The notes beneath the pieces are model-generated. The model was not told where the DNA came from, did no database searches, and saw nothing but the letters and a program-made list of their open reading frames with translations. A program made the position numbers and the translations under genes. Shown piece by piece: positions 17,521 to 25,869 of a DNA stretch of 64,000 nt (the stretch's first letter is position 1; every line of letters begins with the position of its first letter). The stretch comes from Branchiibius cervicis (GTDB lineage: Bacteria; Actinomycetota; Actinomycetes; Actinomycetales; Dermatophilaceae): assembly GCF_042661605.1 (NCBI RefSeq), contig NZ_JBHSWJ010000002.1, forward strand, positions 1 to 64,000, in the 5' to 3' direction.

Positions 17521-19269
17521 TCAGCCGCGCGGGATGTTGCGCAGGTTGGACCGTGCCATCGCCACGGCCTCCCCGGCGCCGCCGTTGAGCACGATCTTGC
17601 TCATGGCCGTCGCGAAGCCGAAGACCTGGTCGGAGGTGATCTTGGGCGGGATGGACAACGCGCGCGGATCGGTGACGATGTCCACCAACGACGGACCGTC
17701 CGAGGCAAGTGATTCCCCGAACGCGCCCTCCAACTGCCGCGGGTCGGTGACCCGGATCGAATGCCAGCCCATTGCCGCCGCGATATCGGCGAAATTGACT
17801 GAGGGAGTGTCGGTTCCGTAGTCAGGCATGGCATCGACGAGCATCTCGAGCTTGACCATGCCGAGCGTGGCGTTGTTGAACACCATGACCTTGATCGGCA
17901 GGTCGTACATCCGGGCGGTCAGCATGTCGCCCAGCAGCATCGACAGCCCGCCGTCGCCGCAGACCGCCACCACCTGACGGTTCGGGAAGGCGAACTGCGC
18001 GCCCAGCGCCTGCGGAAGGGCATTGGCCATCGACCCGTGCAGGAAGGACCCGATCAACCGGCGCGTTCCCAACGGCTCGATGTAGCGGGCCGTCCACACG
18101 TTGCACATACCGGTGTCCGCGGTGAAGATCGCGTCCGGCGCCGCCACCTTGTCCAGGATCGACGCGGCGTACTCAGGGTGGATCGGGACTCGGGTCTCGA
18201 CGTTCTTCGTATACGCACCAACGGCTTTGCTCATCAGCCGCTCGTGCTTCTTGAGTGTCTTGGCCAGGAACTTCTGGTCCTTCTTCGGCTCGACCAACTC
18301 CTCCAGCGCCAGCAACGTGGGCAGCACATCGCCGTGGACCGGCAGGTCCACCCCGGTCCGGCGCCCGATGATCGCGGCCCGCCGGTCGACCTGAGCGGTG
18401 CGCACATCGGGCAGGAACTGGTCGTAGGGGAAGTCGGTCCCCAGCAGGAGCAACAGGTCGGCGTCCTCGATCCCGGCGGCTGCCGCGCCGTACCCGAGCA
18501 GACCGGTCATCCCCACGTCATAGGGGTTGTCCCACTGGATCTGGTCCTTGCCGCGCAGGCTGTGCCCGATGGGCGCACCGATCTTCTCGGCGAGCGCAAT
18601 CACCTGATCGTGCGCCTCACCGGTGCCGTAGCCGGCAAAGATCGCCACCCGCGACGCGGCGTTGATCGCCTCGGCCAACTGCTGCACCACGGTCGGCGCG
18701 GGCATCAGGTGGCCGTGCTCGATCGGCACGTACGCCGGTGCCTCACCCTGCGCGTCCAGCGACGCCAGATCGCCGGGCAGCGTCACCACCGCCACGCCGC
18801 CATCGCCGAGCGCGTGCGAGATAGCCGCGTGCACGACCCGCGGGGACTGCTGCGGGGTGCTGATCAACTCGCTGTAGACACTGCATTCGTTGAAGAGCCG
18901 GTCGGGGTGGGTCTCCTGGAAGTAGGACTGCCCGATCTGGACGCTCGGGATGTGACTGGCGATCGCCAGGACGGGCGCCCCGGTGCGGTTCGCGTCGTAC
19001 AGGCCATTGATCAGGTGCAGGTTGCCCGGGCCGCAGGAGCCCGCGCACACGGCCAGTTCACCGGTCAACTGGGCATCGGCGGAGGCGGCGAACGCCGCTG
19101 CCTCTTCGTGCCGGACATGGACCCAGTCGATCCCGCCCTTGGCGCTGCCCCCGGTCTCCCGCACCGCGTCCACGATGGGATTCAGGCTGTCGCCCACGAT
19201 CCCGTAGATCCGGCGCACCCCGGCGTCCTGCAGTTGTCCGACAAGTTGCTGGGCGAGTTTCACGAGCAT
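17521..19269 (-). CDS. poxB: Pyruvate dehydrogenase (quinone) / pyruvate oxidase, PoxB type
   Basis: A 582-residue thiamine-diphosphate enzyme. The E. coli PoxB landmarks are present: IYGIVGDSLNPIVDAV at the N-terminus, the catalytic Glu in RHEEAAAFAA (about residue 56), AVCAGSCGPGNLHLINGL (about 74-91), FQETHPDRLFNECS, and the ThDP/Mg motif GDGGLSMLLGD with NNATLGM 30 residues on (about 440-475). It decarboxylates pyruvate to acetate and CO2 and passes electrons through FAD to membrane quinone. E. coli PoxB uses a C-terminal helix for membrane binding; here the last 30 residues (SKIVLNGGAGEAVAMAR...) could do this. A kinase and a regulator gene flank it on the other strand. Confidence 0.9.
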   Translation of the reverse strand: MLVKLAQQLVGQLQDAGVRRIYGIVGDSLNPIVDAVRETGGSAKGGIDWVHVRHEEAAAFAASADAQLTGELAVCAGSCGPGNLHLINGLYDANRTGAPVLAIASHIPSVQIGQSYFQETHPDRLFNECSVYSELISTPQQSPRVVHAAISHALGDGGVAVVTLPGDLASLDAQGEAPAYVPIEHGHLMPAPTVVQQLAEAINAASRVAIFAGYGTGEAHDQVIALAEKIGAPIGHSLRGKDQIQWDNPYDVGMTGLLGYGAAAAGIEDADLLLLLGTDFPYDQFLPDVRTAQVDRRAAIIGRRTGVDLPVHGDVLPTLLALEELVEPKKDQKFLAKTLKKHERLMSKAVGAYTKNVETRVPIHPEYAASILDKVAAPDAIFTADTGMCNVWTARYIEPLGTRRLIGSFLHGSMANALPQALGAQFAFPNRQVVAVCGDGGLSMLLGDMLTARMYDLPIKVMVFNNATLGMVKLEMLVDAMPDYGTDTPSVNFADIAAAMGWHSIRVTDPRQLEGAFGESLASDGPSLVDIVTDPRALSIPPKITSDQVFGFATAMSKIVLNGGAGEAVAMARSNLRNIPRG

Positions 19270-19323
19270 GCGTCCTCTCGGTCGGCGGGTAGTCCCACGC
19301 TAGCCGCTGGATATGGTCGAGCC

Positions 19324-19983
19324 ATGTCCGAGGCACCCTTGCGCATCCTGGTCGTCGATGATCAGGCCCTGGTCCGCAGCGGTTTCGCGATGATGCTGTC
19401 GGTCGAGCCCGACATCGAGGTCGTCGGTGAAGCGGCCGACGGTGCCCAATCCGTCGAGGCGACAGCCCGATTGGCGCCGGACGTTGTCCTGATGGACGTC
19501 GAGATGCCCCGGTGCAACGGCATCGACGCGTGTCGCAGCATCGTGTCGGCCGGCACCGCGAAGGTGCTTTTGCTGACGACGTTCGATCGTGACGATTATC
19601 TCTTCGAAGGCCTGGCCGCGGGAGCCAGCGGCTTCCTGTTGAAGAACACCAGCCCCGAGGAGTTGGCCGACGCGATCCGCACCGTCGGCCGTGGTTACGC
19701 CCTGCTGGCGCCCGAGGTGACCCGCCGGGTGATCGAGCGCAGTACGGCGACCCCCACCCCGGAGCCGGACCGCGCTCTGGAGCAACTCACCCCGCGTGAG
19801 CTCGAGGTGCTCACCCTCGTCGGCAAGGGTCTGTCCAATGCGGAGATAGCGCAGCACCTGGTGTTGGGCGAAAGCACCGTCAAAACCCACCTGTCGAGCG
19901 TCCTGGCCAAGTTGCAGTTACGCGACCGGGTGCAGGCCGTCGTACGCGCTTACGAAAGCGGCCTCGTCCTGCCGGGGGAGTAG
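19324..19983 (+). CDS. NarL/LuxR-family response regulator
   Basis: A 219-residue two-domain regulator. The receiver domain (about residues 6-125) starts RILVVDDQALVRSGFAMML. The phosphoacceptor is Asp58 in DVVLMDVEMPR, and the conserved Lys is in GFLLKNTSPEEL. The C-terminal LuxR-type HTH (about 150-212) reads LTPRELEVLTLVGKGLSN and continues with AEIAQHLVLGESTVKTHLSS. It is the likely partner of the histidine kinase at 15721-16992, although poxB and an HTH gene lie between them on the other strand. The ABC exporter genes follow 65 bases downstream and are plausible targets. Confidence 0.93.
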   Translation: MSEAPLRILVVDDQALVRSGFAMMLSVEPDIEVVGEAADGAQSVEATARLAPDVVLMDVEMPRCNGIDACRSIVSAGTAKVLLLTTFDRDDYLFEGLAAGASGFLLKNTSPEELADAIRTVGRGYALLAPEVTRRVIERSTATPTPEPDRALEQLTPRELEVLTLVGKGLSNAEIAQHLVLGESTVKTHLSSVLAKLQLRDRVQAVVRAYESGLVLPGE

Positions 19984-19999
19984 CGGCAGGTCGATCTCC

Positions 20000-20021
20000 G
20001 CCCGCGGGTGGATCCGCGGGC
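20000..20021 (+). other. GC-rich stem-loop between response regulator and natA
   Basis: GCCCGCGG (20000-20007) and CCGCGGGC (20014-20021) form a perfect 8-bp stem with a six-base loop, 16 bases after the regulator stop and 27 bases before the ABC ATPase start. There is no T run after it, so it may be a weak terminator, a processing site that separates regulator and transporter expression, or a protein-binding palindrome. Confidence 0.5.
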
Positions 20022-20048
20022 CCGGTCGTCGGCCATAGCGTCGCAAGC

Positions 20049-20960
20049 ATGTTGGAACTACGAGACGTCACTCGACGGTTCGGTGACCACCTGGCCGTCG
20101 ACCGGGTCGGTTTCACCGTGCCGGACGGGGCGATGACCGGCTTCGTCGGCGGTAACGGCGCCGGCAAGACGACCACGATGCGGATGATCATGGGCGTTCT
20201 GGCCCAACACGGTGGACAGATCGATTGGCAGGATCGGGCCATCACCACCGCCGACCGTCGCGGCTTCGGCTACATGCCCGAGGAGCGCGGCCTCTACCCC
20301 AAGCAGCCGATCCTGGACCAGTTGATCTACCTGGCCCGGCTGCGCGGCCTGAGCGCGCAGGATGCAGCCACCCGCTCGACCGAGTTGCTGGAGCGGTTCG
20401 ACCTCGGCGAGCGGACCGGCGACAAACTGGAATCGCTGTCCCTCGGTAATCAGCAGCGGGTCCAGATCATCGCCGCGTTGGTAGCCGATCCCACCATGCT
20501 GGTGCTGGACGAACCCTTCTCCGGCCTGGACCCCGCGGCGGTCGACTCGATGGCGGCGCTGCTGCGCGAGTTCACCGGACGCGGTGTGCCGGTGTTGTTC
20601 TCTTCCCACCAACTGGATCTGGTCGAGCGGCTCTGCGACCGGCTGGTCATCCTCTCCCGCGGCCGGGTCGTGGCCGAGGGAACCGCTGACGATCTGCGCG
20701 CCACGGAGGCGGTCCGCCACCGTTTGGTCCTGGGCGGCGACGCCGGATGGCTGCGCGATCAGGGCGTGCACGTCGTCGACATCGAAGGCAATACCGCTGT
20801 CGTGCAGTTCGATTCGCCGGAGCAGTCGGACGCAGTACTGCGCGAGGCGATGGCCCGGGGCTCGGTGCAGGAGTTCGGGCCGATCCGGCCCAGCCTGGCC
20901 GACATCTATCGCGAAGTGACCGCAGGAACAGCTCACAGCCAGCAGGAGGTGCCGGCATGA
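20049..20960 (+). CDS. ABC transporter ATP-binding protein (NatA-like)
   Basis: A 303-residue ATPase of an export-type ABC system. Walker A is GGNGAGKTTTMRMI (about residues 35-48), the signature is LESLSLGNQQRVQIIAAL with LSLGN in place of LSGG (about 131-148), and Walker B is MLVLDEPFSGLDP (about 155-167). The C-terminal 70 residues form the extension common to NatA/DrrA-type subunits. GYMPEERGLYPKQP, just after the Q-loop region, is typical of NatA homologues. Its stop overlaps the permease start (ATGA), so the two are translated together. It follows the response regulator and may be controlled by it. Substrate unknown; NatAB exports Na+ in Bacillus. Confidence 0.9.
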   Translation: MLELRDVTRRFGDHLAVDRVGFTVPDGAMTGFVGGNGAGKTTTMRMIMGVLAQHGGQIDWQDRAITTADRRGFGYMPEERGLYPKQPILDQLIYLARLRGLSAQDAATRSTELLERFDLGERTGDKLESLSLGNQQRVQIIAALVADPTMLVLDEPFSGLDPAAVDSMAALLREFTGRGVPVLFSSHQLDLVERLCDRLVILSRGRVVAEGTADDLRATEAVRHRLVLGGDAGWLRDQGVHVVDIEGNTAVVQFDSPEQSDAVLREAMARGSVQEFGPIRPSLADIYREVTAGTAHSQQEVPA

Positions 20961-22138
20961 AGACCAACCAGTTGTGGCGGATCGTGGCCGCCCGGGAGAT
21001 GTCGGTCAAGCTGAAGGATCGCAACTTCATCGTCTCGACCGTGGTGGTGCTGGCATTGATCCTGGGCACCCTGGCGGTCCAGGGTTACCTGGCCAGCCGG
21101 CCCCAGACCACCAACGTCGCAGTGCTCAGTTCGAGCGCGACGACCGTGACCCAGCAGGCGGAAAAGGCCGCTCACGAGGCCGGTTCGGACAAGGTGACCT
21201 TCAAGACCTCGACGTACGCCGATCAAGCGGCGGCCGAGCGTGCCGTGACTGACGGCAAGGCGGATGTGGCGCTCCTTCCCACCAGTGACGGCGGCTGGCG
21301 ACTGGTCGGCAAGTCCAGCAAGGACAGTGCCGCGCAGACGTGGATCCCGCAAGCGGTCCAGCAGGATGCGTTGCAACGTAACGCGGCCGCCGCCGGGGTC
21401 TCCCTGGACCAGTTGGCCAAGGGCAGCACCGTCAGGTACGACTTGTTGCAATCGGGCGATGACCAGCAGAGCACCGGCAAGATCATCGGGCTGGTCTTCG
21501 GATTCCTGTTCTACATCGCGGCGCTGCTGTTCGGGATGTCGATCGCCAGCAGCGTCATCGAGGAGAAGCAGAACCGGATCGTCGAAATCCTGGCCAGCGC
21601 GATTCCGTTGCGGCAGCTGCTGATCGGCAAGGTGGTCGGCAACACGGTCCTGGCCCTGGCCCAGGTCGCGATCTTCGCGCTGGCCGGCATCATCGGCCTC
21701 GTCGCGACCGGTCGTCGTGACCTTTTGTCGCAGGTGTCGAGCGGCATCTTCTGGTTCGTCCTGTTCTTCGTGGTGGGATTCGTGACCTTCGCCGCAGTGT
21801 GGGCGGTGGCTGGGGCACTCGCGACCCGCAACGAGGACCTGCAATCCACGTCGACTCCGTTGACGATGCTCGTGGTCATCGTCTTCATCGTCGGGATCAC
21901 CGGTAAGGGGCTGTTCCTGACCATCGCGTCCTACGTGCCGCTCTTCTCGACGATCGCAATGCCCGTGCGGGTGGTGTCGGGGGACGCCGCATGGTGGGAA
22001 CCGGTGGTCGCGTTGCTGATCGGGCTGGCCGCGGCGTACTACATCGTGCGCATCGCGGAGCGGTTGTACCGGCGGTCGCTGCTGCAGACCGGCCACCGGC
22101 TCAGCTACCGGGAGGCCCTTGCCCTCACCGACGACTGA
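20957..22138 (+). CDS. ABC transporter permease (NatB/ABC-2 type)
   Basis: A 393-residue permease partner of the preceding ATPase; the ATG overlaps the ATPase stop. It has one N-terminal helix (about residues 25-45), a soluble extracytoplasmic domain of roughly 130 residues (about 46-175), then five or six helices. SSVIEEKQNRIVEILASAI (about residues 197-215), the ABC-2 coupling region, is well conserved in NatB/YhaP-like proteins. The domain plan matches the ABC2_membrane_3 family. Substrate unknown; sodium, lipids or antimicrobial compounds are all possible. Confidence 0.88.
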   Translation: MKTNQLWRIVAAREMSVKLKDRNFIVSTVVVLALILGTLAVQGYLASRPQTTNVAVLSSSATTVTQQAEKAAHEAGSDKVTFKTSTYADQAAAERAVTDGKADVALLPTSDGGWRLVGKSSKDSAAQTWIPQAVQQDALQRNAAAAGVSLDQLAKGSTVRYDLLQSGDDQQSTGKIIGLVFGFLFYIAALLFGMSIASSVIEEKQNRIVEILASAIPLRQLLIGKVVGNTVLALAQVAIFALAGIIGLVATGRRDLLSQVSSGIFWFVLFFVVGFVTFAAVWAVAGALATRNEDLQSTSTPLTMLVVIVFIVGITGKGLFLTIASYVPLFSTIAMPVRVVSGDAAWWEPVVALLIGLAAAYYIVRIAERLYRRSLLQTGHRLSYREALALTDD

Positions 22139-22152
22139 GTATTCCCGACATG

Positions 22153-22200
22153 GTGCGGCGCCTCCTTTCCTCATAGATTGAGGGCAGGAGTGCGCCGCAC
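22153..22200 (+). terminator. Long nested stem-loop after natB
   Basis: A 48-base imperfect palindrome starts 14 bases after the permease stop. The outer stem is GTGCGGCGC (22153-22161) with GCGCCGCAC (22192-22200), the middle stem CTCCT with AGGAG (22186-22190), and the inner stem CCTCA (22169-22173) with TGAGG (22179-22183) around a five-base loop. This is far more pairing than expected by chance. With no T tract it may be an L-shaped terminator or a stabilising 3' structure. Confidence 0.6.
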
Positions 22201-22229
22201 GGCGCCATCGCACGAACGCGGAGACCGTC

Positions 22230-23291
22230 ATGACCGACCAGCAGCCCGACCCCCAGCAGCCGGATCCCCAGCAGGCGCAAGCGCCCCAGGCACCGCCCCC
22301 CGCCTCGCCGTACGGCAGCCCGTCGTCGGACTCCGCCGATGTCACCCAGGCAACGCCGGTCACCCCGCCGACCCAGGAGACCCCCGTCAGCAGCCCGTAC
22401 GGCGCGCCCTCCTACCAGCCCCCGGGTTACCAATCGCCGCAGAGCCAGTCGGCGCCGCAGCAGCAGCCCTACGGTCAGGCGCCGCAGCAGTACGCACCCC
22501 AGCAGCCGGCGTACGGCGATGCGCAGCAGTACGCCCAACCCCCGCAGTCCGGCCAGCCGCAGCAGTACGGCCAGCCGCAGCAGTACGGCCAGCCCGAGCA
22601 GTACGCGCAGCCGCAGCAGTACGGCCAGCCCCAGCAGTACGGCCAGCCCCAGCAGTACGGCCAGCCCCAGCAATACGGCCAGCCCCAGCAGTACGGCCAG
22701 CCGTACGGCGCACCGGCCTACGGCGCGACCGGTTACGGGCAATCCACGGCCACCAAGGCGCCGGTCAGCTCGTTGGCGCGCCTGGGCGCCATCGGTGCCG
22801 CGGTCGGATCGCTGCTGGCCATCCTGGGCTCCTTCCTCAACTGGCTCACCGCCACCCTGAACATCCCGCTGTTGGCGCAGGGTGACATCGGTGTCACAGC
22901 CAATGGCGTGGGGGCGGTCGGTGTGACGTTGCCGAACAACTCGGAGATCCTTCGCGAGTTCGCGGACAACGTCACGTCGAGCGGAGGCATCACGACCGGG
23001 TGGATCGTGATCGTCATCGCGGTCGTGGTCCTGGTGTTGGCCGTGCTGGCCCTGCTGGGCAGGTTGCCGTTGCCGGGTGCGATCGCCGCCATCGCCGGCG
23101 GATTGATCATCATGGGGCTCGCCATCTTCCGGATCGCCCAGATCTCGCACTTCATCGACACCGACGAGCTGAAGAACTCCGGTGTGGCGCTGACCGTGAC
23201 GTACAAGCCGGGGGTCGGCCTATGGGTCACCCTGGTCGCCGGCATCCTGATGGCCGCCGCCGGGGTGCTCGGCCTGTTGCGACGCAACTGA
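22230..23291 (+). CDS. Gln/Pro/Tyr-repeat membrane protein
   Basis: A 353-residue protein. The first ~170 residues are low complexity, rich in Gln, Pro, Tyr and Ala, with eight perfect or near-perfect GQPQQY hexapeptides (about residues 108-155). The C-terminal ~180 residues hold four hydrophobic segments: about 185-208 (AAVGSLLAILGSFLNWL), 255-275, 280-300 and 330-348. The repeat part should be cytoplasmic if the first helix runs inside to outside. Similar plans occur in many actinobacterial proteins of unknown function, and the tail may bind partners or phase separate. GGAGACCGTC precedes the ATG. No function is assigned. Confidence 0.75.
   Translation: MTDQQPDPQQPDPQQAQAPQAPPPASPYGSPSSDSADVTQATPVTPPTQETPVSSPYGAPSYQPPGYQSPQSQSAPQQQPYGQAPQQYAPQQPAYGDAQQYAQPPQSGQPQQYGQPQQYGQPEQYAQPQQYGQPQQYGQPQQYGQPQQYGQPQQYGQPYGAPAYGATGYGQSTATKAPVSSLARLGAIGAAVGSLLAILGSFLNWLTATLNIPLLAQGDIGVTANGVGAVGVTLPNNSEILREFADNVTSSGGITTGWIVIVIAVVVLVLAVLALLGRLPLPGAIAAIAGGLIIMGLAIFRIAQISHFIDTDELKNSGVALTVTYKPGVGLWVTLVAGILMAAAGVLGLLRRN
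22551..22694 (+). repeat. Eight 18-bp coding tandem repeats (GQPQQY)
   Basis: Eight in-frame units of 18 bases, consensus GGCCAGCCCCAGCAGTAC, run from 22551 to 22694, with a partial unit after. Differences are mostly third-position changes, plus one CCCGAG and one GCGCAG unit. The near identity at DNA level suggests recent expansion by slippage, so copy number may vary between strains without breaking the frame. Confidence 0.85.
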
Positions 23292-23333
23292 TACCTACGC
23301 TGCCGCCGGGTCCACGCCCCGTACAGTGAGCGC

Positions 23334-24125
23334 GTGACCCGGAAGCTCGTGGCCCTGGACGTCGACGGCACGTTGCTGCACTTCGACGGGACGATGTCGG
23401 ATGCGGTACGGCACGCCGTACGCGCCGTCGTCGACGCGGGCCATCACGTCGTCATCGCAACGGGCCGGTCCGTCATCGCGGCCACCCCGATCGCCGAGCA
23501 CATCGGTCTGACCGACGGCTATGTCGTGTGCTCCAACGGGGCCGTGACGATCACGCTCGACCCGGCCGCGCCGGCCGGTTATCACGTGATCGAGACGGTC
23601 ACCTTCGACCCCGGCCCGGTGCTGGGCAAGCTGCGGGACGCGTGGCCGGATGCGACCGTCGCCGTCGAGGTGCTGGGCGAGGGTTTCCTGCTCAGCGCAC
23701 CGTTCCCCGAGGGGGAGCTCAACGGAGTGCAGAAGGTCGTCTCCTGGGAGGAGTTGGAGCAACACCCCACGACGCGCCTGACCTTCCGTTCCTCCAGCGG
23801 CACCGCGGAGGACTTCCTGGAACTGGCCGAGCGGCTCGGTCTGCACGAGGTCAACTACGCGGTCGGGTTCTCGGCGTGGATGGACATCAACCCCGAGGGC
23901 GTCTCGAAGGCCTCCGCCCTGGAGCAGGTACGCCGATCCCTGGGCGTCGAACCCTGCGACACCGTCGCGGTCGGAGACCACCGCAACGACCTGGAAATGC
24001 TGGAGTGGGCCGCGCGCGGGGTGGCGATGGGCCAGGCCCCGGACGAGGTGAAGGCCGTCGCCGACGAGGTCACCGGGACCATCGAGCAGGACGGTGCGGC
24101 CACCGTCCTGCGCTCGCTGTTGTGA
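23334..24125 (+). CDS. HAD-superfamily Cof-type phosphatase
   Basis: A 263-residue cytoplasmic hydrolase of the Cof/YidA (HAD IIB) type. Motif I is LVALDVDGTLLHFDG at residues 4-18 with the nucleophile Asp near residue 8 and acid Asp near 10. Motif II is VIATGRS (about residue 42), and the final Asp motif is VAVGDHRNDLEMLEWA (about 208-223). The cap domain lies between. Members dephosphorylate sugar phosphates, FMN or PLP; the substrate here is not predictable. GTG start, 42 bases after the preceding gene. Its stop overlaps the methyltransferase start. Confidence 0.9.
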   Translation: MTRKLVALDVDGTLLHFDGTMSDAVRHAVRAVVDAGHHVVIATGRSVIAATPIAEHIGLTDGYVVCSNGAVTITLDPAAPAGYHVIETVTFDPGPVLGKLRDAWPDATVAVEVLGEGFLLSAPFPEGELNGVQKVVSWEELEQHPTTRLTFRSSSGTAEDFLELAERLGLHEVNYAVGFSAWMDINPEGVSKASALEQVRRSLGVEPCDTVAVGDHRNDLEMLEWAARGVAMGQAPDEVKAVADEVTGTIEQDGAATVLRSLL

Positions 24126-24931
24126 GCCTGCACATCACGTCCGCGGCCAACCCGCGACTCAAAGCCCTCGCGACGCTGCGTCGCCGTCGCGGTCGCGAGC
24201 AGACCGGGCAAACCCTGGTCGAGGGGTACGACGAGCTGGGCCTGGCCCTGTCCGCCGGGGTGTGCCCGCAGACGCTGTTCCTCTGCCCGGACCTGATGGC
24301 GGATCCGGCGGGCCAGCAGGACGTCGTCGACACGGCCACGGCCGCGGGCGCCGAGGTCATCACCCTCAGTCGCGCTGCGTTCGAGAAGGTGGCCTATCGC
24401 GAGGGAGCGGACGGTTTCCTGGCTGTCGTCCCTGCTGTCCTGGCGCGCCCCGAGGACCTGGAACTACCGGCGCAGCCGTTACTTCTCGTGGCCGAGGCGG
24501 TCGAGAAGCCCGGCAATCTCGGTGCGATGCTGCGGACCGCCGACGCGGCGGGCGTCGATGCGTTCGTGGCTGCCGATCCGGTGACCGACTGGGGCAATCC
24601 GAATGTCGTGCGGGCCTCGAAAGGGACCGTCTTCTCCGTGCCGGTCGCCGCGGCCCCGACCACGGCGACGCTGCAGTGGTTGTCCGCACACGGCGTACGT
24701 CTGGTGGCCACTACCCCCGACACGGACACGCTGCATACGGACGTGGACCTGACCGGTCCGGTCGCGATCGCGGTGGGCACCGAGAAGACCGGGCTGACCG
24801 AAGAGGTGCTGGACGCGGCCGACGTGAAGGTCCGAATCCCCATGTCCGGCATAGTGAATTCGCTCAATGTGGCGACGTCGGCGGCGATCGTTATCTACGA
24901 AGCGGTCCGGCAGCGACGAAGCGGAGGCTGA
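24122..24931 (+). CDS. SpoU-family RNA 2'-O-ribose methyltransferase
   Basis: A 269-residue SPOUT methyltransferase acting on rRNA or tRNA with S-adenosylmethionine. The N-terminal substrate-binding domain (SAANPRLKALATLRRRRGRE, then TLVEGYDELGLAL) is followed by the trefoil-knot catalytic domain. Motif 1 is EAVEKPGNLGAMLRTADAAG (about residues 131-150), motif 2 is IAVGTEKTGLTEEVLDAAD (about 218-236) and motif 3 is IPMSGIVNSLNVATSAAI (about 241-258). GTG at 24122 overlaps the HAD stop. TsnR/RlmB-like; the exact nucleotide target is unknown. Confidence 0.9.
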   Translation: MSLHITSAANPRLKALATLRRRRGREQTGQTLVEGYDELGLALSAGVCPQTLFLCPDLMADPAGQQDVVDTATAAGAEVITLSRAAFEKVAYREGADGFLAVVPAVLARPEDLELPAQPLLLVAEAVEKPGNLGAMLRTADAAGVDAFVAADPVTDWGNPNVVRASKGTVFSVPVAAAPTTATLQWLSAHGVRLVATTPDTDTLHTDVDLTGPVAIAVGTEKTGLTEEVLDAADVKVRIPMSGIVNSLNVATSAAIVIYEAVRQRRSGG

Positions 24932-24974
24932 CCCCCGATTCGGTGTGGGCGATCACAGGTGGCACCATCTGAAC

Positions 24975-25628
24975 ATGCGAGTCGATCACGTTGTCTACGC
25001 AGCAGAGCCCGATGGTTTGATCGCGACGGCCAAGCGCCTCGGCGATGAGCTCGGCACCGAACCGGTCGATGGCGGTGTGCACCCCCGCTTCGGCACGCGC
25101 AACTCGATCATCCCGCTACTCGACGGCCGGTTCCTGGAGGTTGTGGAGGTCCTCGACCACCCCGCCTCGGACAAGGCGCCCTTCGGTCAGGCGGTCCGTG
25201 CCCGCTCCATCGGTGGTGGCGGTTGGATGGCGTGGGTCGTCGGCGTCGACGACATCGCGATCGCGGAGGGCTTGGTCGGCCGTACCTCCGCTCCGGGTCT
25301 GCGGCACCGCCCCGACGGGATCGAGCTCACCTGGAAGCAGTTGGGCGTGAAGGGCTTGACCAACGACGCGCAGGTGCCGTTCTTCATCCAGTGGGGCGAC
25401 GGTGTCCCGCACCCGTCGACCGACGGCCCCGCCCACGCGTCGCTCAAAGGCATGGCGATCGCGGGCTCTCCGGACCGGGTTCGCGAATGGCTGGGCCTCA
25501 CCGGTGAGCCGGGGGTGGACCGTGAGGACTGGGAGCCGGAGATCGTGTTCGACTTCGCGGCGCCGAAGGGCACCCCAGGTCTGATGTCGATCACCTTCGC
25601 GACGCCGAACGGCGACGTCACGATCTGA
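24975..25628 (+). CDS. VOC-superfamily glyoxalase-like protein
   Basis: A 217-residue cytoplasmic protein starting MRVDHVVYAAEPDGLIATAK, which matches the first strand of glyoxalase-like domains with a possible metal-ligand His at residue 5. GTRNSIIPLLDGRFLEVVEV follows (about residues 40-59) with an acidic ligand candidate at its end. The second half (from about 120) shows another beta-alpha-beta module. This resembles the Glyoxalase_3-type proteins common in actinobacteria, whose substrates are unknown. It ends in a hairpin shared with the convergent copper chaperone gene. Confidence 0.75.
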   Translation: MRVDHVVYAAEPDGLIATAKRLGDELGTEPVDGGVHPRFGTRNSIIPLLDGRFLEVVEVLDHPASDKAPFGQAVRARSIGGGGWMAWVVGVDDIAIAEGLVGRTSAPGLRHRPDGIELTWKQLGVKGLTNDAQVPFFIQWGDGVPHPSTDGPAHASLKGMAIAGSPDRVREWLGLTGEPGVDREDWEPEIVFDFAAPKGTPGLMSITFATPNGDVTI

Positions 25629-25644
25629 GGTCCTCGGACCTCAG
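25625..25644. terminator. Bidirectional hairpin containing both convergent stop codons
   Basis: CTGAGGTCC (25625-25633) and GGACCTCAG (25636-25644) are perfect inverted repeats with a two-base centre. The stop codon of the VOC gene (TGA, 25626-25628) lies in the left arm and that of the copper chaperone (TCA on this strand, 25641-25643) in the right arm. There is no T tract. The element is symmetric and probably serves both genes. Confidence 0.65.
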
Positions 25645-25859
25645 TCCCCGGTGACCACCTGGTAGCCGGCCTCGTCGACGGCCGCGGCGATCAGCTCGGG
25701 GTCGACCAGATCCTCGCTGAGGATGGTGACCGGCGAGTCGCCGCCGCTGATCAGCTCGATGTGGACATCGCTGACCCCGTCGAGCGCGGTCAACTCCTCG
25801 GTGACCGCACGCACGCAGTGCTCGCACGTCATGCCCGACACCTTCACCTGCTGTTGCAT
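25641..25859 (-). CDS. Heavy-metal-associated copper chaperone (CopZ-like)
   Basis: A 72-residue HMA-domain protein starting MQQQVKVSGMTCEHCVRAV; Cys12 and Cys15 form the MxCxxC copper(I) site. The ferredoxin-like fold is complete, ending VDEAGYQVVTGD. It should bind and deliver cytoplasmic copper. It lies 10 bases downstream of csoR and is presumably co-transcribed and copper-induced. No copper ATPase gene is adjacent, which is unusual for a csoR unit. Start chosen from the length of the domain and an upstream AGGAG. Confidence 0.92.
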   Translation of the reverse strand: MQQQVKVSGMTCEHCVRAVTEELTALDGVSDVHIELISGGDSPVTILSEDLVDPELIAAAVDEAGYQVVTGD

Positions 25860-25869
25860 TGCGTCTCCT

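Noticed and set aside
22551..22694. CRISPR-like or regulatory direct repeats
   Set aside because: The 18-bp units are in frame inside a real gene and encode GQPQQY hexapeptides.
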